A stretch of DNA of 64,000 nucleotides from an uncultured Opitutales bacterium. GTDB lineage: Bacteria; Verrucomicrobiota; Verrucomicrobiia; Opitutales; Intestinicryptomonadaceae. The notes under the pieces were generated by a model. That model made no database searches. It saw only the letters and a list, made by a program, of their open reading frames with translations, and had not been told where the DNA came from. The stretch spans positions 1 to 64,000 of the forward strand of contig CALXLX010000051.1 of NCBI GenBank assembly GCA_944389315.1, given 5' to 3'. This document shows, one piece after another, positions 49,481-58,713 of this stretch (its first letter is position 1; every line of letters begins with the position of its first letter). The position numbers and the translations under genes were made by a program.

Positions 49481-50592
49481 GGTGCTCCGTAGGGATAGAT
49501 CTCTGCGCACTGGAACGCAATCTGGGCAGGCTTAAAAATCTGCTCAGCGTGTCGCAAAAATACATAGCGCTCGTCTCGGCGGACGCTTTCGGCTTCGGCG
49601 TTGAGGCGGCCGCCGTGCGCCTTATGCTCAGCGGAGCGGACGCCTTTGCCGTGACAAATTTGTCCGAGGGCGAGCGCGTGAGGGGAATAGGCGAGGGGTG
49701 GCCAGTAATAGTTATGAGCTCCTCGCTTCCGGGAGAGGAGGAGTTCTATTTCAGAAACGAGCTTCGGCCGACTCTCGTTGGCGTCGAGGAAATAGAGCGC
49801 TTTGCGGCTTGCGCAAAGCGGCTCGGGGAGAAAATAAAGGTTCACATGAGGGTTCCCAGGGCGGAGGATTTCTCTCTGCCCTCCCGCGAGGAGGCCCTTA
49901 AAATGCTCGATATGCTTCTGAGCGGAACTTTGCCTCTCGAGCTTGAGGGAATGTGCATAGCCGGCATGGGCAGCGGCGCCCCGGAGGAGGGCGAGACTCC
50001 GGATTTCGAGTTTTTGAAAAAGGCCGATTCGGCGTTGAGGGCGGCGGGCAGGAGAATACTCGTGCACCATAGCGACACTTTTAACCCGGCTTTGTTGCCG
50101 CCGAGCTTTGAGTCGGCGTTCAGGGCGGGGCTGGTGCTTTTTGGAATCAGCCCTAAGGAAGGGTCCATACTCGGAAATTTCAGGCCAGAACCCGTCATGA
50201 CGTTCAGGGGGGCTGTCAGCCAGGTGAAGATGCTCCCCAAGGGGGCGACTGTCGGCTACAACAAGACCTACACCCTTACGAGAGACTCCAAAGTTGCGCT
50301 TCTTTCCATAGGCTATGGAGACGGTCTAAGGCGCAATGCCGGGGAGCGCGGGCGCGTTTTGATAAACGGCAAGAGCCTGCCCATAATAGGCAGGGTGTCT
50401 ATGGACCAGGCGAGCGTCGATGTCACCGATCTTCCCGACGTGCAGGTGGGCGACGAGGCCGTTTTGATAGGTTCGAGCGGGAACGAGAGCATAAGCATAG
50501 AGCAATACTGCGACTCTTTGGGCATAAGCCCCGCAGAGGCTCTCACTTCAATCACAAAGCGCGTTCCCAGGTATTATAAGACGGTATATTAG
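49456..50592 (+). CDS. Alanine-racemase homologue lacking the PLP lysine
   Basis: A 378-residue protein with the full layout of alanine racemase (TIM-barrel plus C-terminal beta domain). Retained motifs include ADAFAVTNLSEGERVR, FRAGLVLFG, VGYNKTYT, LSIGYGDGLRR, GRVSMDQASVDVTDLPDVQVGDEAVLIG and ITKRVPRYY. However, the cofactor motif reads ALVSADAFGFG (residues 38-48) instead of VVKADAYGHG: the Schiff-base lysine is Ser41 (codon TCG) and the next pocket Tyr is Phe45. The TGMGRLG loop, the histidine of the THF motif and the terminal active-site Tyr also appear replaced. It is therefore unlikely to be a PLP racemase. It overlaps the tsaB-like gene by 25 bases. Confidence 0.85.
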   Translation: MELSSTHIRCSVGIDLCALERNLGRLKNLLSVSQKYIALVSADAFGFGVEAAAVRLMLSGADAFAVTNLSEGERVRGIGEGWPVIVMSSSLPGEEEFYFRNELRPTLVGVEEIERFAACAKRLGEKIKVHMRVPRAEDFSLPSREEALKMLDMLLSGTLPLELEGMCIAGMGSGAPEEGETPDFEFLKKADSALRAAGRRILVHHSDTFNPALLPPSFESAFRAGLVLFGISPKEGSILGNFRPEPVMTFRGAVSQVKMLPKGATVGYNKTYTLTRDSKVALLSIGYGDGLRRNAGERGRVLINGKSLPIIGRVSMDQASVDVTDLPDVQVGDEAVLIGSSGNESISIEQYCDSLGISPAEALTSITKRVPRYYKTVY

Positions 50593-50905
50593 TTTATTTA
50601 GCATCTGGAAGAGAGAAAAACCTTTGCCGTAATGGTACATAGGCTCAATGGAGGTGTTTTATAGCCTTTTATGTGCGCCGAAGTTATATATGTGCCCATA
50701 GCATGGCAGGGTTTTTGGAGACTGTTATAGTGAGGAAGCGTTCCCATATAAACAAAGGCGTATCTGGATTCTTGCGATAACCAGAAGGCGCCTTTTTCTA
50801 TGCAGGGCTTTGAAATTTTTTTCTTGTGCTTTGCATAAAAATTTTCATTATCCGCGGGAATTATTCAGATAAGCAATTTTTGTTGTTTTATTTGAAAATA
50901 CAAAA
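50593..50905. other. Intergenic region between the Alr homologue and tRNA-Thr
   Basis: No gene is supported. A weak terminator-like hairpin (AAGGCG ... CGCCTTTTT with an inner CTGG/CCAG stem) at about 50755-50800 may end the upstream transcript. The promoter of the tRNA gene should lie in the last ~100 bases. Confidence 0.35.
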
Positions 50906-50981
<76 letters not shown>

Positions 50982-50985
50982 CTTT

Positions 50986-51031
50986 AAAAAGCCCGCAATC
51001 CGCGTAATCAAACGCCTTGCGGGCTTTCTTG
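50986..51031 (+). terminator. Rho-independent terminator after tRNA-Thr
   Basis: AAAGCCCGCAA ... TTGCGGGCTTT with a 19-base loop, followed by CTTGTTTC. It begins 5 bases after the encoded CCA. Confidence 0.75.
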
Positions 51032-51045
51032 TTTCTCGGGAAAAC

Positions 51046-51080
51046 AAAAAAGCGGCCCTCCTTTGTTGAAGGAGAACCGC
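51046..51080 (-). terminator. Rho-independent terminator of the sialidase-like gene
   Basis: On the minus strand GCGGTTCTCCTT CAACA AAGGAGGGCCGC (two G-T or mismatched positions) is followed by TTTTTTGTTTT. It lies 22 bases after the stop codon. Confidence 0.85.
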
Positions 51081-51101
51081 CTTCCGGCAATTAAAACCCC
51101 A

Positions 51102-52490
51102 TCAGAGATACTTGTCGTCTTTCCTGACTCCGCCGCCGTATTTGAAGGGGCTTGAAATCTCCATCTTCAATGCGCTGTCTTTGTTGACAAGCTTGCCGGC
51201 CTCTATGTCGGCTTCGGTTATCTTCGCGAGAAGAATTTCATGGGCTTTATATGTTCCGCGCCCCCTGTCATAGGCGATATAGAGAAAACCGCCGTATTCG
51301 CAAACCGACGGATAACTCGTGTAGCGCTCGTCCAACAACAGTTTCTTCGGAAATGTTCTGCCTTCGTCGTAGCTTATATATGCGGTCATATTTATGCGCG
51401 AGCTCTTTACTGTCTTCCTCTTGCCGTTCTCCATATGGTAGATGGTCTTTTTGCCGCCTTTATCCAATTCGGTGGAAACATCGTTGCAGACATATATTAT
51501 GTTTCCGGATTTCGCCCGGAAAAATACGGATTTTGTGTCGCTCGAGACGTTCAAGGGGAAGCCGACTTCCTTCCAGGTCTTCCCGTTGTCATAAGATTCA
51601 AATCCGGTGGGGGGTTGGGACTTTCTCCTGACCAGCGCGTATATGCTGCCGTCCTTCCTCTGCAGCAGGGTCTGCTCGGCAAAGCTCGCCTCCGGGCAAT
51701 GCAGAGTGGATACGAAGTTTATCTTCCCGTCTATGTCCTCTGATATGAAAAACTGCTTGTCGGGATTATCCATCTGGGAGAATCTGTCGCCGGGGCGGAG
51801 TATGGAACCGTCCCTGAGTATCAGCGGCTTCATTATGGAAGCGTTGTCCCTGCACAGCAAGCGCGGCTTTGTCCAGCCCGGGTTCTCGGAGTCGGGATTC
51901 TCCATCTTAAACTCCCAAGTTGTGGTGGTCACGCCATCCTTGTCCCGCACGTCCATATTCCTCGCGACTACAAACCTGATTTTCCCCTCGGGATCTTTCC
52001 ACAGAAGCGGATCTGACGCCGAACCGTTAAGAATGGGGCTTGGGTCAAACACATAGACCTCCTTCCAAGTCTTGCCGAAATCTTCGCTCGTGGCGAGTAT
52101 CGAAAACTGCCCAAGGTGGTTTACGTTGTCTGGCTGGTAGTCGAATATCTTGTCGTCGGGAAGGCTGCGGGCGCGCTCGGCGTGCAGATTGCTCCCGAAC
52201 CATGCCGCCCAAAGCCTGCCATTGCCCGACACTTCTATAGTCGGGCACCCCTGGAAAACTCTAAGGCCTATCCTGTGAACCGCATTGCCCTTTTCGTTTA
52301 TTATTTTTGATATGTACGGCGGAGTCTTGTAGGTGATTCCGTAGGGATAGGTCTGGGATATGTCGCCTTGCGGAGGCGGCTCGGTGTCGCCGATTATGTC
52401 GCGGCAATCATTCGGGTATGCTGTTAGGGCCAGAGCAAAGGCGGATAGAATAGATAAGAAAAATCCCCGTTCCATAGTTTTAATCCCCAT
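51102..52490 (-). CDS. Exported sialidase/BNR-repeat family protein
   Basis: A 462-residue protein with a signal peptide (MERGFFLSILSAFALALTAYP if the second Met is the start; position 52475). It is a six-bladed beta-propeller of the BNR/sialidase type with Asp-box motifs SEDFGKTW, SYDNGKTW and SYDEGRTF. Conserved segments include WAAWFGSNLHAE, DPLLWKDPEGKIRF, and YALVRRK. It resembles exo-sialidases and related exported hydrolases in host-associated bacteria; specificity cannot be settled from these motifs. It is transcribed alone. Confidence 0.78.
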   Translation of the reverse strand: MGIKTMERGFFLSILSAFALALTAYPNDCRDIIGDTEPPPQGDISQTYPYGITYKTPPYISKIINEKGNAVHRIGLRVFQGCPTIEVSGNGRLWAAWFGSNLHAERARSLPDDKIFDYQPDNVNHLGQFSILATSEDFGKTWKEVYVFDPSPILNGSASDPLLWKDPEGKIRFVVARNMDVRDKDGVTTTTWEFKMENPDSENPGWTKPRLLCRDNASIMKPLILRDGSILRPGDRFSQMDNPDKQFFISEDIDGKINFVSTLHCPEASFAEQTLLQRKDGSIYALVRRKSQPPTGFESYDNGKTWKEVGFPLNVSSDTKSVFFRAKSGNIIYVCNDVSTELDKGGKKTIYHMENGKRKTVKSSRINMTAYISYDEGRTFPKKLLLDERYTSYPSVCEYGGFLYIAYDRGRGTYKAHEILLAKITEADIEAGKLVNKDSALKMEISSPFKYGGGVRKDDKYL

Positions 52491-52670
52491 TTTTTATTTG
52501 TTTTTAATATGCGTCCTAATTCAAAAAATATTTATTCCGGATGTGGAATAATGCGGTATTTATCCTATCGCCCTGAAGGTTTCCCGGAAGCTGCCTTTGC
52601 ATGCTGGTACAGGCGCGCTATATTCCCTTCCAGCCTTTAAAGGAGAAAAATATGGCCCGCAGGCTTATTC

Positions 52671-53663
52671 CTAAAACCCGAACAGTTCCCTTACCGTTTG
52701 AGCCTCAGACTTTAGCTCGTCCACGCTTGCGGATATTTTCTTCTTGGCAAACTCGCCGAGCTGCAGCCCTTTTACTATCTCCCAATCTCCGTCCGCCTTT
52801 ACACGCACGGGGAACGAACATATAAGCCCCTCGTCCACACCGTAGGAGCCGTCCGAAAGCACCCCAACGCTGTGCCATTGGCCCGGGGCGGAAGGGTAGT
52901 GGAGGCTCTTTATCGTGTCTATTACCGCATTTGCCGCGCTCGCCGCGCTAGACTTGCCCCTCGCGGCTATTATCTGCGCCCCGCGAGATTGCACCGTCTT
53001 TATAAAGTCGTTTTCAAGCCACTTCCTGTCCCCTACGGCTTCCTCCGCAGGCCGCCCACCTATGCGGGCGTTCTCAAAATCCGGATACTGCGTGGAGGAG
53101 TGGTTGCCCCATATGCATACATTTTCAACCTCCCCGAGCTCAACCCCGCTCTTTTTTGCAAGAAGGGCCTTCGCGCGGTTCTCGTCTAGCCTCGTGAGGG
53201 CAAACCAGTTCCGCGCGGGCATTTTGTCCTTTGCAAAATTCATGCCTATGTATGCGTTGGTGTTGCACGGATTCCCCACGACGAGCACCTTGGCGTCTGG
53301 CGCCTGCCTGGCTATCTGGCGCCCCTGCTCCATGAACATTCTGCCGTTGACCTCAAGCAAATCTGAACGCTCCATCCCCTGTTTGCGTGGCATGGAGCCT
53401 ATAAGTATTATCCAGTCCGCCCCCGAGAAACCTTGGGACAAATCCGTCGTGGAAGTCAGGCGCGCAAGCAGCGGAAATGCGCAGTCCTCAATTTCCATCA
53501 TCAGGCCCTCCCTTGCCGAATTTCTCGACGGGAATACGCCCATCAAGCCTATTTCAACGGGAGTCTCCTCCCCGAATACCCCTCCCGAGGCGAGCCTGAA
53601 CAGCAGGCTGTATCCTATGTTCCCCGTAGCTCCAGTTAAGACAACTTTTATCGGTTTTGCCAT
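52671..53663 (-). CDS. mdh: Malate dehydrogenase
   Basis: A 330-residue NAD-dependent malate dehydrogenase of the cytosolic-eukaryote-like type. NAD-binding VVLTGATGNIGYSLLFRLASG, substrate-binding arginine region SMPRKQGMERSDLL, VVGNPCNTNAYIGM, FALTRLDENRAKALLAKK and the catalytic-histidine segment VCIWGNHSSTQYPDF are all present. It acts in the TCA cycle. Single gene with its own upstream region shared with the divergent sigma-factor gene. Confidence 0.95.
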   Translation of the reverse strand: MAKPIKVVLTGATGNIGYSLLFRLASGGVFGEETPVEIGLMGVFPSRNSAREGLMMEIEDCAFPLLARLTSTTDLSQGFSGADWIILIGSMPRKQGMERSDLLEVNGRMFMEQGRQIARQAPDAKVLVVGNPCNTNAYIGMNFAKDKMPARNWFALTRLDENRAKALLAKKSGVELGEVENVCIWGNHSSTQYPDFENARIGGRPAEEAVGDRKWLENDFIKTVQSRGAQIIAARGKSSAASAANAVIDTIKSLHYPSAPGQWHSVGVLSDGSYGVDEGLICSFPVRVKADGDWEIVKGLQLGEFAKKKISASVDELKSEAQTVRELFGF

Positions 53664-53848
53664 ATTTGTATGTCTTGTGCTTGAAAAAGACCACCGCCGA
53701 CTTGCGAGGTGTCTTTTAGAAATCTAAAACATACCTCCCCCTTGTCAAAAGAAAAAGGCGCTAAATAATCTTGAAAAGCGCTCCAACTGTGCAATGCTTG
53801 GATCAGTAGGCTCTTTTTGGGGTCTATATATAGGGGTATATCGGATTT

Positions 53849-54493
53849 ATGGACGTCGCAAAAGTTGGAGTTGGTTCCATAAGCGTCCCGAAGGAGACTG
53901 CATCTGCTTCGGTGGATTCCGATATTGCCATAGTAAACCGCGTCAAGGCCGGAGACATGACGGCGTTCGACGAGCTTACAAAAAAATACAGGGAGCGTAT
54001 CTTCAGCGTCGTCTACAATATGGTCTCGAACCGCGAGGACGCCTTCGACATCACGCAGGACGTTTTCATAAAAGCCTTTACGGGCATAAACTCCTTCAAG
54101 GGCAACAGCGGTTTTTACACCTGGATTTACCGCATAGCGGTGAATATGTCCATAAGCTTCATTCGGAAGAACCGCTTCCGCAGATTTTTCAGCTTTGAAA
54201 ACGTCAACGAGGAATTGGCCCCGTCGGAGATAGTCGACAAGCTTATGATACATTCCTCGGGCCAAAAGAGCGCGGTTCTTAAAGAATTGCGTGAAAAATT
54301 GAACGAATCTTTGCAAAGTTTGTCTATAAAACATAGAACGGTTGTGGTTTTGCATGAGATAGAAGGCCTTTCCCATGATGAAATCGCAAAGATAACAGGT
54401 ACAACTTCTGCGACGGTCCGCACGCGTTTGCATTACGCAAAACAGCAGCTGCAGGCCCTTTTGAAGGACTATCTGGGCGGCCGTTCAAAATAA
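53849..54493 (+). CDS. Sigma-70 family (RpoE/ECF-like) sigma factor
   Basis: A 214-residue sigma factor. Region 2 is DELTKKYRERIFSVVYNMVSNREDAFDITQDVFIKAFTGINSFKGNSGFYTWIYRIAVN and region 4 is LSHDEIAKITGTTSATVRTRLHYAKQQLQALL. It belongs to the extracytoplasmic-function group. A gene for a one-membrane-helix protein begins 17 bases after its stop, as is common for sigma/anti-sigma pairs. The stress sensed is not known. Confidence 0.9.
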   Translation: MDVAKVGVGSISVPKETASASVDSDIAIVNRVKAGDMTAFDELTKKYRERIFSVVYNMVSNREDAFDITQDVFIKAFTGINSFKGNSGFYTWIYRIAVNMSISFIRKNRFRRFFSFENVNEELAPSEIVDKLMIHSSGQKSAVLKELREKLNESLQSLSIKHRTVVVLHEIEGLSHDEIAKITGTTSATVRTRLHYAKQQLQALLKDYLGGRSK

Positions 54494-54509
54494 ATCCCCA
54501 CAAAAAATT

Positions 54510-54971
54510 ATGCAAAAACCCGAAGATTTAAAACTTGAGGAGCTTCTTAAGCTCAAGAAAGCGGAGCTTCCCTCTAAGGTTGAATGGAACGAGTTTGACG
54601 AAGGACTTCGCAGAAAAATGGCGCTCTGCGTCGTAGGCAGGGAGTCTTTGTGGAATAGAATTTTATCTAAAGCGCCTGCGGGCTCGCTAAGATACGCCTC
54701 TGCGGGAGCAGCGCTTCTGGTTGTCGCGGCGGCGTTGTTTGTGCCTGCGTACATCTCTTCGGTGGATTCGGCTGCTGGCGGTTATATGCGCGCCATGGCT
54801 TCCGAGGGCGAGAGCCTGCCCAATCTTGCGGCCTCTTTTACGGGGAACGAGCTGTTGGGCTTGTCGGATTCGGAAAATCCGGTGGCGGCGAGCATGAGTG
54901 CGGGAGTTGCAGGGCCCGTCAGTTACGTGTCAGGGAATACGGCTTCTCTGGCCGGCCTGAACACTTACTGA
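54510..54971 (+). CDS. Single-pass membrane protein, possible anti-sigma factor
   Basis: A 153-residue protein with a charged N-terminal cytoplasmic part (residues 1-55, LEELLKLKKAELPSKVEWNEFDEGLRRKM), one membrane helix (about 64-82) and a small Ser/Gly/Ala-rich outer part without recognisable fold. The arrangement and position directly after an ECF sigma gene fit an anti-sigma factor, but no classical zinc or anti-sigma motif (HxxxCxxC) is present. The assignment is contextual. Confidence 0.5.
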   Translation: MQKPEDLKLEELLKLKKAELPSKVEWNEFDEGLRRKMALCVVGRESLWNRILSKAPAGSLRYASAGAALLVVAAALFVPAYISSVDSAAGGYMRAMASEGESLPNLAASFTGNELLGLSDSENPVAASMSAGVAGPVSYVSGNTASLAGLNTY

Positions 54972-54999
54972 GCATGCTTTTCCCCTCCGTTAGGACATG

Positions 55000-55029
55000 A
55001 AAAAGCCCCTTGTAAAAAGGGGCTTTTTT
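55000..55029 (+). terminator. Rho-independent terminator after the sigma-factor operon
   Basis: AAAAGCCCCTT ... AAGGGGCTTTT with a short loop, A-run before and T-run after; perfect stem of 11 bp, 28 bases after the stop codon. Confidence 0.9.
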
Positions 55030-55213
55030 GTATTTGCCAACCTGCGCGGCTTAAAATGCGTAAAAGGCTTGGAGCTATTAGGCCGAAAAACGCCTGAGGT
55101 CTTGCGTCTTTACGCCCGCGCAACGCGGCTATGCCGCCCATTTGAGCGTTCCTAAGCCGGCTTTAGGCGCAGCGGAGTCTGTTTGCTCCTTGCCGGAGGC
55201 GGCTGCAATTTTG

Positions 55214-56515
55214 CTAATCGAGCCTGATTTCCAGGCTTCGGCCGTGCGCGTCAAGACTTTCCATCTTGGCAAATTCCGCGACGGTTTTTAGGGCCCTCTT
55301 GCACGAACCGTTCGCCTTGGAGTACTTCACGTAGGAGCTTCTTCTCATGAAGTCCGACACCTGCAAGCCGCTCGAGAACCTTCCCGTGCGGCCTGTTGGC
55401 AGGGTGTGGCTCGGTCCGGCGCAGAAATCGCCAAGAACAGTAGGCGTTTCTTCCCCCACAAGCACGGCTCCTGCGGTGTGTATCAGCTTGGAGAGCTTTT
55501 CTGCCTCGGGCGCTTGGAGATGCAGCTCCATGTGCTCCGGGGCTATGAAATTTGCCGTTTCCGCCGCCGCCTCAAGATTGGGGACGTGTATTATGCATGT
55601 GCCCACATCTATTATCTTTAAGAGCTTTTCGGCTCTCGAAAGGCTCTTGGCCTGCTTGGGCAGCTCCTTCTTGACCTTTTCGGCAAGCGGCTTTGAGACT
55701 GTTATAAAATATATCTTCTCCTTGCCGCTGCCGTGTTCGGCCTGGGAGAGCAAGTCTGCGGCGACGAATTCCGGCTTTGCGCCGCCGTCGGCTATTATGA
55801 GAACTTCGCTCGGCCCCGGCAGGAGGTCTATGCCGACCTCTCCGAAAAGTATGCGCTTGGCCCCTATTACAAAGGCGTTTCCCGGCCCGAAAATCTTGTC
55901 GACAGGCTTTATGGACTTGGTGCCTATGGCCATTGCCGCTATCGCCTGGGCGCCTCCGACTTTGTATATCTCCCTTATCCCGAGCAGATCGAGCGCGCGC
56001 AGCAGGTACGCGTTTATCGAGCCGTCGGGCGCGGGCGGCGTGCATACGCATATCTCCCTGCAGCCGGCAATCTTCGCAAGGGTGCAGGTCATTATGACTG
56101 TGGATACCAACGGCGCCTGCCCACCGGGAATATACAGCCCAACCCTGTCTATCGGATAGAAATTTTCTCCCACGGTGGCTCCGTGGGGGTTTTTGGCGCG
56201 CCAGTTCTTCGGCTTAGTCTTGGAGTTGAAAAAGGATACATTCTTGATGGAATCCCTCAGGGCGTCGGCGTCCCTCTTTGAAACGAGCTTTCTGGCGCGC
56301 AGAATCTCATCCCCGGAAACCCTGATGTTCTTCGCGCTTATGTACGCCCTGTCGAATTTCTTGGTGGCTTCGAAAAGGGCTTTGTCTCCCCTTTTCCTCA
56401 CGTCCTCTATGACGGCCTTTGCCACGCTCTCGGCCTCGGGCGAGTTGGCCGCATTCGCGCACGATTTCTGTAAATCGGTCCAGAAATTCTTAGATGAATA
56501 CTCCAAAATTTTCAT
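55214..56515 (-). CDS. hisD: Histidinol dehydrogenase
   Basis: A 433-residue HisD that oxidises histidinol to histidine in the last two steps of histidine synthesis. Family segments are visible: VGLYIPGGQAPLVSTVIM, VGGAQAIAAMAIGT, KIFGPGNAFVIGAKR, LLSQAEHGSGKEKIYF (zinc-binding region), APEHMELHL (catalytic His/Glu) and GDFCAGPSHTLPTGRTGRFSSGLQV. The start at MKILEYSSKNF is preferred; an in-frame ATG seven codons upstream exists. No other his gene adjoins it. Confidence 0.95.
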   Translation of the reverse strand: MKILEYSSKNFWTDLQKSCANAANSPEAESVAKAVIEDVRKRGDKALFEATKKFDRAYISAKNIRVSGDEILRARKLVSKRDADALRDSIKNVSFFNSKTKPKNWRAKNPHGATVGENFYPIDRVGLYIPGGQAPLVSTVIMTCTLAKIAGCREICVCTPPAPDGSINAYLLRALDLLGIREIYKVGGAQAIAAMAIGTKSIKPVDKIFGPGNAFVIGAKRILFGEVGIDLLPGPSEVLIIADGGAKPEFVAADLLSQAEHGSGKEKIYFITVSKPLAEKVKKELPKQAKSLSRAEKLLKIIDVGTCIIHVPNLEAAAETANFIAPEHMELHLQAPEAEKLSKLIHTAGAVLVGEETPTVLGDFCAGPSHTLPTGRTGRFSSGLQVSDFMRRSSYVKYSKANGSCKRALKTVAEFAKMESLDAHGRSLEIRLD

Positions 56516-56742
56516 ATCTGTAAGCCAACTGTGCATCCGGCGCGGGATTTTTCAAACATAATTTTATCGCATGGGCGCTTATTCTTTCCTTCGGCCCTAA
56601 AGAGATGCCTCCCGTACCGATGTCCTTCGGGTGGATTTATTTGGTTGAAAAATATGCGCCTTTGTGCTCGAATTGTCGTTTAATATGGCATGGCCCTCTT
56701 TCAAGGCGGGCCTGTTTTGACTGTGCGCAACGCAAGTTCACT

Positions 56743-58635
56743 ATGAAAAATACCTTAAATTTGTTTATCGGAGCTCCCAGGAGACTGCTCCCGGGATTTT
56801 TCTCGCTTAGAACCCTCTTTATTTTTATCCTTTATACCGCAATAATATTCGGCTGTTTCGTACTGGCAATGCTGTTTAGGTTCGATTTTAAACTCGGGGT
56901 AATAGAGGATTACCACCCCCGGGAGGCCTTCTTGCTGCTGCTGTGCGTCAAAATGTTCTTCCTGGTGGCCTGCGGGCAGTTCAGGGATATGCTCACCTTT
57001 TTCCACATGCCCGATTTGCTCAGGATATTTTGGGCGATGTTCCTTTCCAGCTGCGTGCTGTTGCTGTGCAATTCTGCGTCGTGGTTCGTGTGGGTTCCCA
57101 AAGGGGTAATTGCGGTGGACTTCATCCTTTCCGTACTTTCCTTCGGAGCGCTGAGAATGTCATTGCGCATATTGAGGGAGCGTTCGTATAGGGCGGACGG
57201 CATAGGCATGGCGAAACGGGTGGCCATAATAGGGGCAGGCGACATAGGAACTACGATAGCCTCCAACCTCATCGCCCATAGGAACCTCGGCCTCCACCCC
57301 GTGATATTCATCGACGAAGACCCCTCCAAGCAGGGCAGGCAGATAAGCTCCCTAAACGTGATCCCCATGCCGGAAAGCTTCGTACCCCTGAAGAGCGTCT
57401 ACAAGGTGGACAAGGTGATAATAGCCATAAAGCACATATCTCCGGCCAAGATAAACAGCATAGTCAAGGAGTGCAGAATAGCAGATATAGACGTCTCCAT
57501 AATTCCCTCGACGGCGGATTTGGCCGAGGGTATTGTTAAAGTCTCACAGATCAGGAATGTGGAGATAGAGGACATCCTCGACAGGGATCCGGTGGAGCTG
57601 GATTCTGCGGAGATAGATTCCATGATAAAAGGCAAGGTTGTCCTTGTCACCGGGGCGGGCGGCAGCATAGGCGGGGAGCTCTGCCGCCAGATTGCGGCCA
57701 GAAACCCCTCTTTGCTGATATTGTTAGACCAGTGCGAGGTCCAGCTTTTTAAGATAGAGCAGGATTTGCGCGACTCCGGATACGGAGTGACAATGCTGAG
57801 CATTGTTGCCGATGTAGAGGACGCCCCGCGCATGAACTGCCTGTTCTCAAGGTACAATATAGATATCGTCTTCCACGCGGCGGCCCATAAGCATGTTCCC
57901 ATGATGGAAAGCCAGCCCAGCGAGGCTCTGCGGAACAACAGCCACGGAACTTGGGTCCTTGCAAATATAGCCTCGGAGCACGCAGTGGAAAAATTTATTC
58001 TCATATCCACGGACAAGGCCATAAACCCGACGAACGTGATGGGGGCCTCGAAGCGCCTCGCGGAGATGTTCGTCCATTCCATGGTCGGCAAGCCGGGCAA
58101 TAAGACGAAGTTCGGGGCGGTCCGTTTCGGGAACGTGCTGGGGTCTTCGGGCAGCGTCATACCGACTTTCAAAAAGCAGATAGCCAGGGGAGGGCCGCTG
58201 ACGGTCACACATCCGGATGTAACCCGCTATTTTATGACCATCCCCGAGGCGGTGGGGCTTGTGTTGCAGTGCGCAACGCAACTATCAGGGTGCGAAATTT
58301 TCGTCTTGGATATGGGCAAGCCCGTCAAGATTATAGACGTTGCCCGGAAACTTATAAATCTGAGCGGATTCAGGCCGGACATAGACATAGAGATAAAAAT
58401 AATAGGGCTGCGCCCGGGCGAGAAGCTTTACGAGGAGATACAGCACAAGGACGAGTCCGTGGTGCAGACGGCCCATCCGAGGATATTCGGCTTCATATCG
58501 GAGACCCCGTCTTACGAGGATATGAGCCGGATAGACCAGGAGATAATCGGCTTTTCCAACAAGAAGTCCGTCAACGAGATGAAGGAGTTTATACATTCCA
58601 AGGTGCCGGAGTACAAACCGCAGTTCTACCAGTAA
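56743..58635 (+). CDS. CapD/WbpM-like nucleotide-sugar 4,6-dehydratase/epimerase, membrane-bound
   Basis: A 630-residue inner-membrane protein. Four N-terminal membrane helices (about residues 15-155) precede a first Rossmann-like domain (AIIGAGDIGTTIASNL) and a C-terminal SDR domain (VVLVTGAGGSIGGELCRQIAAR, FHAAAHKHVPMMESQPSEALRNN, STDKAINPTNVMGASKRLAE, VRFGNVLGSSGSVIPTFKKQI). This is the FlaA1/CapD type that makes UDP-sugar precursors of surface polysaccharides. It is followed by a DegT-type sugar aminotransferase, which fits synthesis of an amino-deoxy sugar. The start MKNTLNLFIG is chosen; an upstream extension is possible. Confidence 0.92.
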   Translation: MKNTLNLFIGAPRRLLPGFFSLRTLFIFILYTAIIFGCFVLAMLFRFDFKLGVIEDYHPREAFLLLLCVKMFFLVACGQFRDMLTFFHMPDLLRIFWAMFLSSCVLLLCNSASWFVWVPKGVIAVDFILSVLSFGALRMSLRILRERSYRADGIGMAKRVAIIGAGDIGTTIASNLIAHRNLGLHPVIFIDEDPSKQGRQISSLNVIPMPESFVPLKSVYKVDKVIIAIKHISPAKINSIVKECRIADIDVSIIPSTADLAEGIVKVSQIRNVEIEDILDRDPVELDSAEIDSMIKGKVVLVTGAGGSIGGELCRQIAARNPSLLILLDQCEVQLFKIEQDLRDSGYGVTMLSIVADVEDAPRMNCLFSRYNIDIVFHAAAHKHVPMMESQPSEALRNNSHGTWVLANIASEHAVEKFILISTDKAINPTNVMGASKRLAEMFVHSMVGKPGNKTKFGAVRFGNVLGSSGSVIPTFKKQIARGGPLTVTHPDVTRYFMTIPEAVGLVLQCATQLSGCEIFVLDMGKPVKIIDVARKLINLSGFRPDIDIEIKIIGLRPGEKLYEEIQHKDESVVQTAHPRIFGFISETPSYEDMSRIDQEIIGFSNKKSVNEMKEFIHSKVPEYKPQFYQ

Positions 58636-58713
58636 GGTCGGCCTTTCTGCCGGGGATAGGGCGTTTCCTTTTCGCGAATATTAAATTGTAGTTGTTTTTA
58701 TTTGTATAGATTT

